A DNA stretch of 64,000 bases from Ktedonobacter robiniae (GTDB taxonomy: Bacteria; Chloroflexota; Ktedonobacteria; Ktedonobacterales; Ktedonobacteraceae): the NCBI RefSeq assembly GCF_016587375.1, contig NZ_BNJG01000001.1, forward strand, positions 2,666,001 to 2,730,000, in the 5' to 3' direction. Position numbers and translations under genes: made by a program. The notes beneath the pieces are model-generated. The model saw only the letters and a list, made by a program, of their open reading frames with translations, did not search any database and was not told the DNA's origin. Of this stretch, positions 35,574-44,399 are shown piece after piece. How positions within the stretch are numbered: position 1 is the first letter of the stretch; every line of letters starts with the position of its first letter.

Positions 35574-35602
35574 TCGACGACATAACGCATTGATGATATA
35601 CT
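35574..35602 (+). promoter_or_regulatory. Candidate promoter for kinase gene
   Basis: TCGACG (35574-35579), 17-base spacer, TATACT (35597-35602). It implies transcription from about 35609, 69 bases before the kinase TTG start. Confidence 0.4.
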
Positions 35603-35677
35603 ACCCTCTGAACGTGCAGATTTAAACTTTATTTTTGTCTTACTTTCACCTGACCCAGGTCGCTTGAGGTAGGTACG

Positions 35678-36649
35678 TTGAACCAATTCGAAGGCACTTT
35701 AATTGCTGGACGGTACGAAATTCGCGAGCATATCGCTACTGGCGGTATGGCCAGCGTCTTCAAAACCTGGGATCATCGCGTAGAACGTATCGTGGCGGCC
35801 AAAGTTTTGCGCTCACTTGATAAGAGTGATGCGCGAGCTGTGGAACGTTTCCGCCGAGAGGCACGCGCCGCCGCTGCGCTCGCGCACCCCAACGCCGTAA
35901 CTATTTATGACTTTGTAGAAGAAGCGGGCCAGTATTTCCTGGTCATGGAATATATTCATGGCCCGACATTAAAGCAATTAATTGGGCAGCGTCGGCAGCT
36001 ACAGGCGCGCGAGGCGATAGAGATTGCCTCCCAGGTATGCGCCGTGCTCCAGGTTGCGCATGCGCGAGGCTTTATTCATCGCGATATTAAGCCGCAGAAT
36101 ATTATGCTTGCCCGTAGCGGTAACGCAGGCGGTGGTCTGAGCGATGGCGGAGCATGGGTAAAGCTTACAGACTTTGGTATCGTGCGTGTGGCTGAGGATG
36201 CCGGACTGACGAATAGTGGTATTGTGTTGGGAACCGCCGATTATCTTTCTCCAGAGCAGGCTCGCGGCGAGACATTGACCGCTTCGTCTGACCTCTATTC
36301 TCTCGGCGTTGTAATGTTTGAGATGCTTGCTGGGAGACCACCTTTTGTGGGTCCAACCGCCGTCTCCATTGCCATGCAACATGCCTCGGCGCAGCCTCCG
36401 CCTTTGCGTCCCTTCAATCCAAATGTTCCTCCCGCTGTTGAGCAGGTGGTGATGCGAACGTTACAGAAGGAGCCGGAGGACCGCTTTACATCCGCAGCCG
36501 AGATGCAGCAAACCTTGCGCCAGTGCGCGCGTGAGATCAGCAAAGCGAGGCCCGCAACCACGCCTGCTGCGCAGATGTATCCCCCCCAATATAATCCGGG
36601 CATCGATGGGCAGGGGCGAGTACCACCCTCAGGGCGTGGACCTTACTAG
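35678..36649 (+). CDS. Soluble Ser/Thr protein kinase
   Basis: 323 residues from TTG 35678, preceded by GAGGTAGG. A single PknB-type kinase domain (about 10-280) contains IATGGMASVFKTWD (Gly loop), VAAKVL (Lys), FIHRDIKPQNIML (catalytic loop), LTDFGIV and GTADYLSPEQARG. A short Pro-rich tail follows and no membrane helix is present, so it acts in the cytosol, unlike most PknB proteins. The activation segment insertion GNAGGGLSDGGAW is unusual between catalytic loop and DFG. It is followed by a hairpin (36678-36721) and then ridA and dnaA. Confidence 0.92.
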   Translation: MNQFEGTLIAGRYEIREHIATGGMASVFKTWDHRVERIVAAKVLRSLDKSDARAVERFRREARAAAALAHPNAVTIYDFVEEAGQYFLVMEYIHGPTLKQLIGQRRQLQAREAIEIASQVCAVLQVAHARGFIHRDIKPQNIMLARSGNAGGGLSDGGAWVKLTDFGIVRVAEDAGLTNSGIVLGTADYLSPEQARGETLTASSDLYSLGVVMFEMLAGRPPFVGPTAVSIAMQHASAQPPPLRPFNPNVPPAVEQVVMRTLQKEPEDRFTSAAEMQQTLRQCAREISKARPATTPAAQMYPPQYNPGIDGQGRVPPSGRGPY

Positions 36650-36676
36650 GAGTTAGCGCCTGTTTGCATAAGGAGA

Positions 36677-36721
36677 GGCAGGAGACTTTTCTCATCTTTT
36701 AGGATAGAGGATGTCTCCTGC
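36677..36721 (+). terminator. Hairpin after kinase gene
   Basis: GGCAGGAGAC and GTCTCCTGC pair around a 26-base loop, followed by CACATTTT. A weak intrinsic terminator. Confidence 0.45.
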
Positions 36722-36771
36722 ACATTTTCGTCTGTGTGACTTACCTAAATAGCATACACACCTTTCCCAAG

Positions 36772-36790
36772 TGAGCGCCGCAGGTGCGAG
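36772..36790 (-). repeat. GC hairpin motif, copy 4 (reverse)
   Basis: TGAGCGCCGCAGGTGCGAG is the reverse complement of the motif at 15114 with one change. It lies in the ridA leader with no attached long palindrome. Confidence 0.55.
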
Positions 36791-36851
36791 AATTTAAGCA
36801 AAGGGTCGCACATACAATTAATAAAAATATCAGGAGTGGAGAACAACATTT

Positions 36852-37241
36852 ATGGAACGTGAGAAGATTCAGACTGCTAATGCTCCGGCCGCTATTGGCC
36901 CTTATAGCCAGGCCATTCGTTATGGACAGTTTATCTACACCTCCGGGCAGATTCCCCTGGACCCAACCAGTGGTGAGATTGTCGGTGCAGATGTAACCGC
37001 TCAGACGCACCAGGTGTTACAGAATCTGCGCGCAGTGCTAGAGGCTGCGGGTTCCTCCCTCCAGAAGGTCGTCAAGACAACCGTTTTCCTGACAACCATG
37101 GATCACTTTCAAGCCATGAATGCCGTTTACGCGACTTACTTCACCGGTGACATCCTCCCTGCTCGTTCGGCGATTGCAGTCGCTGACTTACCACGCAAAT
37201 CCTTGGTCGAGATTGAATGCGTTGCTTTGGCCGAGGACTAG
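36852..37241 (+). CDS. ridA: RidA family imine/enamine deaminase
   Basis: 129 residues, the standard RidA length. Family signatures are NAPAAIGPYSQAIRYGQFIYTSGQIPLDPTSGEIV, the active-site Arg in PARSAIAVADLP, and Glu in VEIECVAL at the end. RidA hydrolyses reactive 2-aminoacrylate and other imines produced by PLP enzymes, protecting them from inactivation; it works as a cytosolic trimer. GGAGTGGAG lies upstream of the ATG. dnaA follows 43 bp downstream in the same direction. Confidence 0.96.
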   Translation: MEREKIQTANAPAAIGPYSQAIRYGQFIYTSGQIPLDPTSGEIVGADVTAQTHQVLQNLRAVLEAAGSSLQKVVKTTVFLTTMDHFQAMNAVYATYFTGDILPARSAIAVADLPRKSLVEIECVALAED

Positions 37242-37284
37242 TTTAAGCAACTAGTACGAGAGCTGCTATGCCCTACTGGAGTAC

Positions 37285-38832
37285 ATGGTGAACACTGCTA
37301 CGATTTGGCGCTCGACGCTTGAGCGGTTGCTGCAACACGAGTCGCTGGACCCTGTCACGCGTCAGTGGTTGCAAGAGGCTCATCTACTTGCCTCTCAGAC
37401 TACTGAAGGTGGCGCGCATGAGGAGACGGAATCGCTTTATCTCTCGCTGCAAGTGCATAATGACCTTGCTCGTGATGTCCTGACCTCGCACTGGCTAGAA
37501 GTAATGGAAGAGGCCTTACAAGAGGTAACGGGGCGGACCATTGTGCTTGAAGTGACTCATGAGCCAGGCGAGGAGTCCTTGCCAGCTCAGGAAGAGGTCG
37601 CGACACCGCACCTGGCCGCATCGACATCGGGGGCGCAGAATGGATATAACTTCTACGATCGCAGTATTAACCGCAGTATTCCCCATAAAGCAGCGCGCAC
37701 ACCTGAAGCGCCGTCGTATGAGCAAAACGCAGCATCTTATCAGTCATTCCAGGCTGGTGTGGCTTCTCAACAGGAGCAATGGGAGAATGAGCAGCGGTCA
37801 GGCATATTGACAAATAATCGCCTTAATCCTCGGTATAGCTTCGATACCTTTATTGTAGGTAGCAGTAATCGACTGGCTCATGCCGCCTCACTGGCGGTTG
37901 CCGAGGCTCCCGGTGAGTCGTATAACCCGCTCTTCCTCTATGGAGGTGTCGGACTGGGAAAGACTCACCTGCTACATGCTATTGGTCAGCAGGGGGTGCA
38001 GACAGGGCTGGCGGTCCTCTATGTCTCCTCCGAGCAGTTTACCAATGAGATCATTAACGCCATTCGTTACCGTACGACCGAGGAGTTTCGTGCCAAGTAT
38101 CGCTCGGTTGATATTCTGCTCGTTGACGATATCCAGTTTATCGCTGGCAAGGAGTCGACCGAGGAGGAGTTCTTTCACACCTTTAACAGCCTGCATGAGA
38201 TGAGCAAGCAGATTGTGATCTGTAGTGATCGCCCGCCCAAGGCCATTGCCAGCCTGGAAGAGCGTCTGCGTTCGCGCTTTGAGTGGGGCTTGGTGGCAGA
38301 TATCCAGCCGCCAGATCTAGAGACACGTATGGCGATTCTGCGCGTCAAGGCGGATGCCTTGCACTACCGAGTCCCTGACGAGATCATCTCGTATATTGCG
38401 GGTCGTGTGCAGACGAACATTCGTGAGCTAGAGGGCTGCCTCAATCGCTTGATGGCTTATCAGCAGTTGCATCGCGTAGATTTAACGCTAGACGTGGCAC
38501 GTGCCGCCATGTCCTCGTTGGGGGCGGATCACCGTGAAACGCACCTGGATGGGCGTCAAATCGCGCAGGCCGTCGCTGATTACTACCGTGTCTCCTTTGA
38601 AGCGATGTGTAGCAAACAGCGCGATAAGCATATCGTGGTTCCGCGCCAGGTCGCGATGTATTTAATTCGCCAGGAGACTCAGATCTCACTGTTTGAAATT
38701 GGCCAGCTCTTCGGTAAGCGTGACCATAGCACAGTGCTCCACGCCTGCGAAAAGATTGAGCGCAACCTCAAACAGAATCCCACCCTGCGCCAGGATGTCT
38801 CCACCATCCGCGAGCAGCTCTTACGCGATTAG
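37285..38832 (+). CDS. dnaA: Chromosomal replication initiator DnaA
   Basis: 515 residues with all four DnaA domains. Domain I (1-90, [17 protein letters not shown]...WLQEAH...[18 protein letters not shown]) is followed by a long disordered domain II (about 90-175). Domain III is the AAA+ core: Walker [14 protein letters not shown] near 220, Walker [12 protein letters not shown], sensor-1 VICSDRPPK and [14 protein letters not shown]. Domain IV has the DnaA-box reader [15 protein letters not shown]. The ATG follows CTGGAG. The usual neighbour dnaN is absent; ridA is upstream and a HAD phosphatase downstream. No clear DnaA-box cluster (TTATNCACA) is seen in either flank. Confidence 0.96.
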   Translation: MVNTATIWRSTLERLLQHESLDPVTRQWLQEAHLLASQTTEGGAHEETESLYLSLQVHNDLARDVLTSHWLEVMEEALQEVTGRTIVLEVTHEPGEESLPAQEEVATPHLAASTSGAQNGYNFYDRSINRSIPHKAARTPEAPSYEQNAASYQSFQAGVASQQEQWENEQRSGILTNNRLNPRYSFDTFIVGSSNRLAHAASLAVAEAPGESYNPLFLYGGVGLGKTHLLHAIGQQGVQTGLAVLYVSSEQFTNEIINAIRYRTTEEFRAKYRSVDILLVDDIQFIAGKESTEEEFFHTFNSLHEMSKQIVICSDRPPKAIASLEERLRSRFEWGLVADIQPPDLETRMAILRVKADALHYRVPDEIISYIAGRVQTNIRELEGCLNRLMAYQQLHRVDLTLDVARAAMSSLGADHRETHLDGRQIAQAVADYYRVSFEAMCSKQRDKHIVVPRQVAMYLIRQETQISLFEIGQLFGKRDHSTVLHACEKIERNLKQNPTLRQDVSTIREQLLRD

Positions 38833-38837
38833 AGGAG

Positions 38838-38888
38838 GTGGATATGCAGGCGTTGGCGGCCAAGTGTCGCCAACGCCTGCATATCCAC
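38838..38888. terminator. 21-bp-arm palindrome after dnaA
   Basis: Perfect arms 38838-38858 and 38868-38888 around a nine-base loop, six bases after the dnaA stop. Confidence 0.7.
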
Positions 38889-38957
38889 ATATTACTCTAT
38901 ACTCCCCCATTCTTCCTACCAACTCTCGTTTTTTCTGCGTTGGCCGATTTTTTATTT

Positions 38958-38987
38958 TTGTCTAGTCCCGTTTTTAGACGATATAAT
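38958..38987 (+). promoter_or_regulatory. Promoter of HAD phosphatase gene
   Basis: TTGTCT (38958-38963), 18-base spacer, TATAAT (38982-38987), placing the start about 30 bases before the ATG at 39024. Confidence 0.55.
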
Positions 38988-39023
38988 AGAAGCATATAAT
39001 AACATGCATGTATTTGGAGAAGT

Positions 39024-39812
39024 ATGTTACCATCATATACAACCTATCTGATTGACCTGGATGGCGTCGTTTACCGTGGGGATACCCTGGTGCCGGGCGC
39101 GAAGGAGTTTGTGGACTGGCTTGAACTGACAGGGAAGAAATACCTCTTTCTGACCAATAACTCGTTTGCCAGTGAGCAGCAGGTCCTGGATAAGCTTATT
39201 GGTCTGGGCATTGATACAAGCCTTGAGCATGTGCTTGGGGCTGGCCAGGCCGCGGTTAAACAGATCGCACGCCGTTTCCCTAATGGGACCATTCACCTGA
39301 TTGGTGAGCGTCCTCTGTATGATATCGCGCATGAGCATAATTTAAAGCTTGCCGACACCCAGGAAGAGCATGTCGATGCTGTTCTGGTCGGGCTAGATCG
39401 CCAGTTTACCTATGAGAAGCTGACTGCGGCAGTGCATGCTGTCCGTAACGGTGCGGCCTTTGTCGCCATTAATCGCGATCCCTTGCTGCCAGTTGCCGAT
39501 GGCTTTATCGCCGGTACTGGTACGATGGTGGCCGCCATCGAGGCGGGCAGTTCCGTGACGCCCGAGGTCATAGGCAAACCTCAGCCGGGTCTACTGGTGG
39601 AGGCCATGCAGACGCTTGGTAGCCAGCCAGAGGAGACGGTCATGGTTGGTGATGGCCTGGAGGTCGATATCCTGGCGGGTAAGTCGGCGGGAACACACAC
39701 ACTGCTCGTCCTCTCTGGTCGTGCCAGCCGTGAGACGCTTGAGCGCTCGACGATTCAGCCCGATCATGTCTATGAAAATCTAGCCTCCGTCCTTCAGGAC
39801 GTCCAGGAGTAA
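39024..39812 (+). CDS. HAD-IIA (NagD-like) phosphatase
   Basis: 262 residues. HAD motifs: I LIDLDGVVYRG (nucleophile Asp and acid/base Asp), II FLTNNS, III in the lysine of EVIGKPQPG, IV VGDGLEVDI. The C2-type cap between motifs II and III marks the NagD/p-nitrophenyl phosphatase subgroup, which includes UMP/nucleotide phosphatases and glycerol-phosphate phosphatases acting in the cytosol. GGAG precedes the ATG. It is convergent with a membrane-protein gene across a 77-bp palindrome. Substrate unknown. Confidence 0.93.
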   Translation: MLPSYTTYLIDLDGVVYRGDTLVPGAKEFVDWLELTGKKYLFLTNNSFASEQQVLDKLIGLGIDTSLEHVLGAGQAAVKQIARRFPNGTIHLIGERPLYDIAHEHNLKLADTQEEHVDAVLVGLDRQFTYEKLTAAVHAVRNGAAFVAINRDPLLPVADGFIAGTGTMVAAIEAGSSVTPEVIGKPQPGLLVEAMQTLGSQPEETVMVGDGLEVDILAGKSAGTHTLLVLSGRASRETLERSTIQPDHVYENLASVLQDVQE

Positions 39813-39889
39813 TTTGTAGTGAAGTAACGAATAAGCGGATTGGGCCGGCTCTACCGGCCCAATCCGCTTATTCGTTACTTCACTACAAA
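39813..39889. terminator. 36-bp-arm palindrome between converging genes
   Basis: Perfect 36-bp arms (39813-39848, 39854-39889) around CTCTA. It begins on the base after the TAA of the HAD gene and ends nine bases before the stop of the convergent gene. Confidence 0.75.
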
Positions 39890-39898
39890 GCAAAAAGA

Positions 39899-40522
39899 TT
39901 ACTGCTGGGAGGAAGCAGCTTTGAGGGCTTGAATGCGGGCCGCCTCGCGCTCTTCCTCTTCCTGGCGCTGAGCCTCAATGACCTGGTGTGAGGGAGCAAG
40001 CTTTTTGAAGAGCAGATAGCCTGCATAGAAAGCGATGGGCCAGAGCAGGACAGTGAGTACGATGCCACCCATGCTGTCCCAGTGCAGGTACGCGGTATGT
40101 GTGGCTGCCCCATACACATCGCGCAGGATGCAGAACAGGGGGATGCCAAAGAGGAGCAGTTTGGCGAACCAGGCTTTAGGTCCCTTCTCAAAGCGCCAGA
40201 TGAGCAGATAGACGATTGAGCCATAGACCAGGCCAGTGCTGATATAGTATGTCACAGGGAAGTGCGTCACCAGGTGATAGAACGCCTGGGGATCGATATT
40301 CCAGGGGAAGCGCTGGCTTGGTTTGGGAGCGGTAAACACGTAGTGCCAGAAATTGGCATAGGCGGCAATTACGTCAAAGAGTACATTGACCAGTGCCAGG
40401 ACCAGGCCGCCAAGAAGCGAGGCTATGAGGACAGCTCTCGACGGGCGAATAAAGAGAATTGCTGCCAAAAAGACAACAATAACAAACGAGAGCACGAGAA
40501 TCGTGAAGTCTAAGAGTTCCAT
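39899..40522 (-). CDS. Multi-pass membrane protein, unknown function
   Basis: 207 residues with about five or six membrane helices (for example LLDFTILVLSFVIVVFLAAILF, AVLIASLLGGLVLALVNVLFDVIAAY, IVLTVLLWPIAFYAGYLLF). A cytosolic C-terminal coiled stretch is rich in Glu, Arg and Ala (EAQRQEEEEREAARIQALKA). Aromatic loops FWHYVF and FPWNIDPQAFYHL lie between helices. I do not recognise the family with confidence. It is convergent with the HAD phosphatase gene; the PadR gene lies upstream on the same strand, about 120 bp away. Confidence 0.75.
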   Translation of the reverse strand: MELLDFTILVLSFVIVVFLAAILFIRPSRAVLIASLLGGLVLALVNVLFDVIAAYANFWHYVFTAPKPSQRFPWNIDPQAFYHLVTHFPVTYYISTGLVYGSIVYLLIWRFEKGPKAWFAKLLLFGIPLFCILRDVYGAATHTAYLHWDSMGGIVLTVLLWPIAFYAGYLLFKKLAPSHQVIEAQRQEEEEREAARIQALKAASSQQ

Positions 40523-40643
40523 GCGAGAGCTTACCTCTACTATATGATCTACTGAATTAGCAATGCTTTACCTAGTACCATAGTGCGTTTTGTGTGTCTC
40601 GTCAAGAGCAACAAGGCGAATCCTCGGCAAAAGTCATCTATGA

Positions 40644-41258
40644 CTATTCCTCGCTTTCGCCCAGGGCTTTTTTGCGGCGTGCCTTCTGGAGAACCGCCAG
40701 CCATTTGGGGTCCTGGGGAGGCAGTTCTGGCTCCTGTAAGAGTTGAGTGCTGGCCTTCTCAATCCAGGCCAGCTCGCCCTCAATCTTTGATTCCATGTAT
40801 GAGAAGACCAGCATGCCATATTCATCAATAAAGGTGACGCCGTCGCTTTGTAGGCTGCGCAAGTAGGTGAGCAGCTCCTCTGATTCCTCGCGGCGCGCCT
40901 GTAGATGCTCTCGCAGGGTGTGGCGCTCCGCGCCAGCGATGCCCCAGAAGAGGATCTTCACCAGGAGTTCGTCGCGCATGGGGAGAGGATAGGCCGCCTC
41001 TTCGTCCATAAGCCAGCGCTGGAGTTCTTGCCAACCCTTGGCCGTCAATTCATAGAGCTTGCGTTTACGCCCATCTTTATCCTCTTGCTCCATACGTACA
41101 AAGCCTTCGTCCTGAAGTGCGCGTACACGGGGATAGATACTGCCAAAGCTCAGCGCCGAAAGGAGACCAATGCTGCCCTTCTCAATCTCGGCGCGCATAT
41201 CATAGCCCGTACTGGGCGCCAGGCCGATGATACCCAGCACAATATGATCAACTGACAT
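40644..41258 (-). CDS. PadR family transcriptional regulator
   Basis: 204 residues from the ATG at 41258 with GAGGATAAGTGG upstream; the frame extends further but into an inverted-repeat element. The N-terminal winged helix is typical: VLGIIGLAPSTGYDMRAEIEKG...LSFGSIYPRVRALQDEGFVRMEQEDKDGRKRKLYELTAKG. A C-terminal helical dimerisation domain (about 90-180, PadR C-terminal type) follows. PadR proteins repress efflux or detoxification genes until a ligand binds. The downstream membrane-protein gene on the same strand is a possible target. Its leader directly abuts the element at 41279. Confidence 0.92.
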   Translation of the reverse strand: MSVDHIVLGIIGLAPSTGYDMRAEIEKGSIGLLSALSFGSIYPRVRALQDEGFVRMEQEDKDGRKRKLYELTAKGWQELQRWLMDEEAAYPLPMRDELLVKILFWGIAGAERHTLREHLQARREESEELLTYLRSLQSDGVTFIDEYGMLVFSYMESKIEGELAWIEKASTQLLQEPELPPQDPKWLAVLQKARRKKALGESEE

Positions 41259-41278
41259 AAAGCCACTTATCCTCTTCC

Positions 41279-41445
41279 GGTAGGGACCAGCTTTAGCGCG
41301 TCCAAATACCATTCATGGCAGTGTGGCGTAAGCCTGTTTTTGCCAGGAATGTGCGACCCATTATGCGAAATGTTGCCTGCGAATATTTGGAGCTGCGCCC
41401 ACAGGCGATCAATCGCCTTCGGACGCGCTAAAGCTGGTCCCTACC
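41279..41445. repeat. 167-bp element with 25-bp terminal inverted repeats
   Basis: Perfect inverted repeats at 41279-41303 and 41421-41445 (outer bases GGTAGGGACC and GGTCCCTACC). The 117-base centre contains a GGCGAT/ATCGCC hairpin (41404-41417). It carries no gene. MITE-like in size and ends, but no target duplication is evident. It lies in the promoter region of the PadR gene. Confidence 0.7.
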
Positions 41446-41628
41446 AGGTTTTGTGCGTTTCCCAATTTCCCAGCAGAAGCAATTTAAGAAGGCCAGTGCC
41501 AGGGAAATATATCTTGTAGATACATTACTCCTCCTCTCTGGTTTTTTCAAGTTCTGCCTAATGTCTACTATTTCTATCCCAAAAACGTCCTATAGATAGG
41601 GCATAAGTATCAGCGGTTACTTGCCCTA

Positions 41629-41637
41629 TGTTATACT
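41629..41637 (+). promoter_or_regulatory. Extended -10 promoter for glmS
   Basis: TG-T-TATACT (41629-41637), an extended -10 box without a good -35. A start near 41644 gives a leader of about 160 bases before the ribozyme cleavage site. Confidence 0.45.
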
Positions 41638-41805
41638 CAACATAGAGACACGTAAGCTCCGTTAAAGGTGCGTAAGCTTCCAAATATCCAATATCGCTTA
41701 CGCAAGCAGGTACATGTGCGACTTTTGATTCTCTTCTTCGTTTATGTAGGTAGATAAGTCGTGCATAGGCTTACGGAAAAATATGACTATTGGACTGGAT
41801 TGAGT

Positions 41806-41965
41806 AGCGCATGGACCAGGCTGAGGAGGAGGCCTGGTTGACGAGGAGGAGGCTGTTCGGAGCATCAGCGGGGAGCCTCCAGGGCCGATCACAGCCCTGA
41901 GAAGTGGGTCGACAAAACCGGGTGGTAACGCCGGGGACAATATACTCACAGTGAGCAAGCAAGAG
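41806..41965 (+). ncRNA. glmS ribozyme (GlcN6P-activated self-cleaving RNA)
   Basis: The sequence shows the core of the glmS ribozyme in order. The cleavage site A41806/G41807 opens AGCGC. An ACCAGGC/GCCTGGT helix (41815-41821 with 41832-41838) follows, then TTGACGAGGAGGAGG (41838-41852), identical to the Bacillus core as I recall it. GGAGGC pairs with GCCTCC (41848-41853, 41875-41880), and GATCACAGCC lies at 41887-41896. A distal hairpin capped by GTAA (41918-41934) completes it. In known cases glucosamine-6-phosphate acts as the cofactor for cleavage of the glmS mRNA, which lowers GlmS levels. glmS starts about 260 bases downstream, confirming the assignment. The 3' limit is approximate. 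Confidence 0.88.
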
Positions 41966-41971
41966 TACATT

Positions 41972-42030
41972 GCCAGGAGTCTTTTTTCAGAATTTGTTGC
42001 TCCTGGCCCGGGGTTTTGTGCGCTTTTTCC
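41972..42030 (+). terminator. Terminator-like hairpin between ribozyme and glmS
   Basis: GCCAGGAG (41972-41979) pairs with CTCCTGGC (42000-42007), followed by CCGGGGTTTT and a later TTTTT. It lies between the ribozyme and glmS, so it might attenuate or help stabilise the cleaved transcript. Confidence 0.5.
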
Positions 42031-42227
42031 AGCTTAGTGCCTTTCGAAGACCTGAGCGCGCTAGCGCTAGCCGCGAGAGCGGGCGCTGCGCCCCCGAAAG
42101 GGGATTGGTTTTCGCATAAGGACTCAAGCAGGAGAAGTGAAGGGAGATTATGCCCTTCTTCCCGCCTGGTCGCGCATGCCTATTAACCCCACGTGCTCTG
42201 CGACATGAAGAAAGGATACCTTCCTCC

Positions 42228-44099
42228 ATGTGTGGTATCATTGGCTACGTCGGGCCTGAGAGCACCGATGTTACGACTATATTGCTTGAAGGACTCAGTA
42301 AACTCGAATATCGCGGTTACGATTCCGCCGGTATCGCTGTTCTTACCACGGCAGGCAAGCTTGAATTGCATCGCCGTGTTGGCAAGATCGCCAACCTTGT
42401 AGCATCCGTCTCCAACGGTTCGCGTCCAGGTGAGGGCACGCTTGGCATTGGCCATACGCGCTGGGCCACTCATGGACGCCCTAATGATAGTAATGCTCAT
42501 CCCCATACAGATTGCTCTGGCACACTCTCGCTCGTCCACAACGGCATCATCGAAAACTATGCCGACCTGCGCCAGGAGCTCAGCGCCAGTGGTCACACTT
42601 TCCAATCCGAGACCGATACCGAGGTACTGGTCCACCTGGTAGAGCAGGCCTACCTCGGCGAGGCCAACCATGACCTGGTCCAGGCCGTGCGCCTCGCGCT
42701 CAAGCGCGTCGAAGGGACCTATGCCATCGCTGTGGTCAGCCGTGAGCAGCCCGACCTGCTGGTAGGTGCGCGCCACAATGGTGGTCCTCTGATCGTTGGC
42801 TTGGGCGAGAACGAGAACTTCCTCGCCTCTGACATTCCCGCCCTGCTCAAGCATACACGCAACATCATTGTGCTAGAAGAGGGCGAGGTCGCCGAGCTGC
42901 GCCCCCATGGCGTCACTATCACCGATCAGGCGGGCAGTGTTGTACTGCGCAAGCCCCTCACCGTCGAATGGGATATCGAGGCGGCTGAGAAGGGTGGCTA
43001 CCCTCACTTCGCCATCAAGGAGATCAACGAGCAGCCTGAGTCCCTGCACCGCGCCCTCCTGGGTCGTGTGCATGAAGGTGAGCTGTGCCTGCCCGAACTG
43101 GAGCCGTTGCGTGCCTCTGGCGCCCTGGAGAACCTGCGCCGTATCATCGTGGTGGCCTGTGGCTCATCCTATCACGCGGGCCTGCTGGCCAAGTACGCCA
43201 TCGAAAAGTGGACGCGCATCCCGGTTGAGACCATTACCGCCTCTGAGTTCCGCTACTGTGAACCCATTGTTGGACCCGACACACTCTGTATTGCTGTCAC
43301 TCAGTCGGGCGAGACGCTGGACACCATTGTCGGTATTCGCCAGGCGCGTGAGCATGGCGCGACCGTGATCGCCATTACCAACGTCGTCGCCAGCGCCATT
43401 ACGCGCCTCTCTGACGCCGTGCTCTACTTGCACGCGGGTCCCGAGATCTGCGTCGTCGCCACCAAGTCCTTCATCAACTCGGTGGCCGTGCTGTACCAGC
43501 TTGGCCTCTACCTGGGCCAGCTCAGCGGGTATATTCAGCCTGAGCAGATGCGCGAAATTCTGAACGCGTTTGAGCGCCTGCCCGAGCAGATCCAGAGCAT
43601 CCTGGAGCATGCTAATAGCCCTGATGACGTCATCGCGCCGCTTGCGCAAGAGATGGCTCAGGCGCGCAGCATGATGTTTATCGGGCGTGGTGTTGGCTTC
43701 CCCACGGCCCTGGAGGGTGCGCTCAAGCTCAAAGAGATCTCTTATATCCATGCCGAGGGCTTTCCCGCGGGCGAACTCAAGCACGGCTCCATTGCCCTGC
43801 TTGATCCCGAGACACCTCTGGTTGCCGTCGCCACCGCCTCCCACGTCTACGACAAGGTCGTGAGCAACATCCAGGAGGTGCGTGCGCGCGACGCCCGCGT
43901 CATCGTCGTCGCCACCGAAGGCGACGAGAAGATCAAGCAGCATGCCCACGACGTCCTCTATGTCCCCGCGACCCTGGAGATCTTCAGCCCACTGCTGGCG
44001 AGCATCCCGCTCCAGCTCTTCGCCTATCACGTCGCCGTCGCCCGCGGCTGCAACGTCGACCAGCCTCGCAACCTGGCCAAATCCGTCACCGTGGAATAG
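42228..44099 (+). CDS. glmS: Glutamine-fructose-6-phosphate aminotransferase (isomerizing)
   Basis: 623 residues from ATG 42228, chosen because Met-Cys exposes the N-terminal Cys nucleophile of the glutaminase domain (MCGIIGYVG). The frame is open upstream to 42150. The glutaminase half (1-240) has GIGHTRWATHG and HNGIIENY. The synthase half has two SIS domains (VACGSSYHAGLLAKYAIE, TQSGETLDT, GRGVGFPTALEGALKLKEISYIHAEGF). The C-terminal QPRNLAKSVTVE is the invariant end with the active-site Lys. It makes glucosamine-6-phosphate from fructose-6-phosphate and glutamine, feeding peptidoglycan. The ribozyme upstream provides product feedback. Confidence 0.97.
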   Translation: MCGIIGYVGPESTDVTTILLEGLSKLEYRGYDSAGIAVLTTAGKLELHRRVGKIANLVASVSNGSRPGEGTLGIGHTRWATHGRPNDSNAHPHTDCSGTLSLVHNGIIENYADLRQELSASGHTFQSETDTEVLVHLVEQAYLGEANHDLVQAVRLALKRVEGTYAIAVVSREQPDLLVGARHNGGPLIVGLGENENFLASDIPALLKHTRNIIVLEEGEVAELRPHGVTITDQAGSVVLRKPLTVEWDIEAAEKGGYPHFAIKEINEQPESLHRALLGRVHEGELCLPELEPLRASGALENLRRIIVVACGSSYHAGLLAKYAIEKWTRIPVETITASEFRYCEPIVGPDTLCIAVTQSGETLDTIVGIRQAREHGATVIAITNVVASAITRLSDAVLYLHAGPEICVVATKSFINSVAVLYQLGLYLGQLSGYIQPEQMREILNAFERLPEQIQSILEHANSPDDVIAPLAQEMAQARSMMFIGRGVGFPTALEGALKLKEISYIHAEGFPAGELKHGSIALLDPETPLVAVATASHVYDKVVSNIQEVRARDARVIVVATEGDEKIKQHAHDVLYVPATLEIFSPLLASIPLQLFAYHVAVARGCNVDQPRNLAKSVTVE

Positions 44100-44399
44100 G
44101 CGATTGCTGAATAGGGTTAAATATTGTTTCAAGCTCTAATGCTGAAGAGCGAGGCTCACAATCCACTCTGGTGGTTATGGGCCTTGTTCTTTTTATATTC
44201 ATAGCTGTCAGAGTTACTTGCCATATCTTACTTATGTCTACCAAGCAGGAAGAAGGCAATGTTAAGAGCTTATGGTAAAGGACTAAAATATCGTAAACAA
44301 TCAGCATACTTATGTTGAAAGGAGTTTTATCGATAGGTTGGGGCTGAATCTTGTAGTTGACCAATTGAGGGTAATGAGCACTGATTGTTTCATCTTGGC
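44100..44399. other. AT-rich intergenic region after glmS
   Basis: About 300 bp of AT-richer DNA. A minus frame here continues from the decayed kinase pseudogene but does not resemble a separate protein. No terminator of the long-palindrome type follows glmS. Confidence 0.4.

Noticed and set aside
36650..39023. Chromosomal origin around dnaA
   Set aside because: No cluster of TTATNCACA boxes or AT-rich unwinding region is visible on either side.
41865..41940. Fragments resembling a TPP riboswitch (GGGGAGCC, CTGAGA) and a T-box (GGGTGGTAACGCC) upstream of glmS
   Set aside because: Neither has its full conserved core. The whole stretch instead matches the glmS ribozyme in order, and the downstream gene is glmS.
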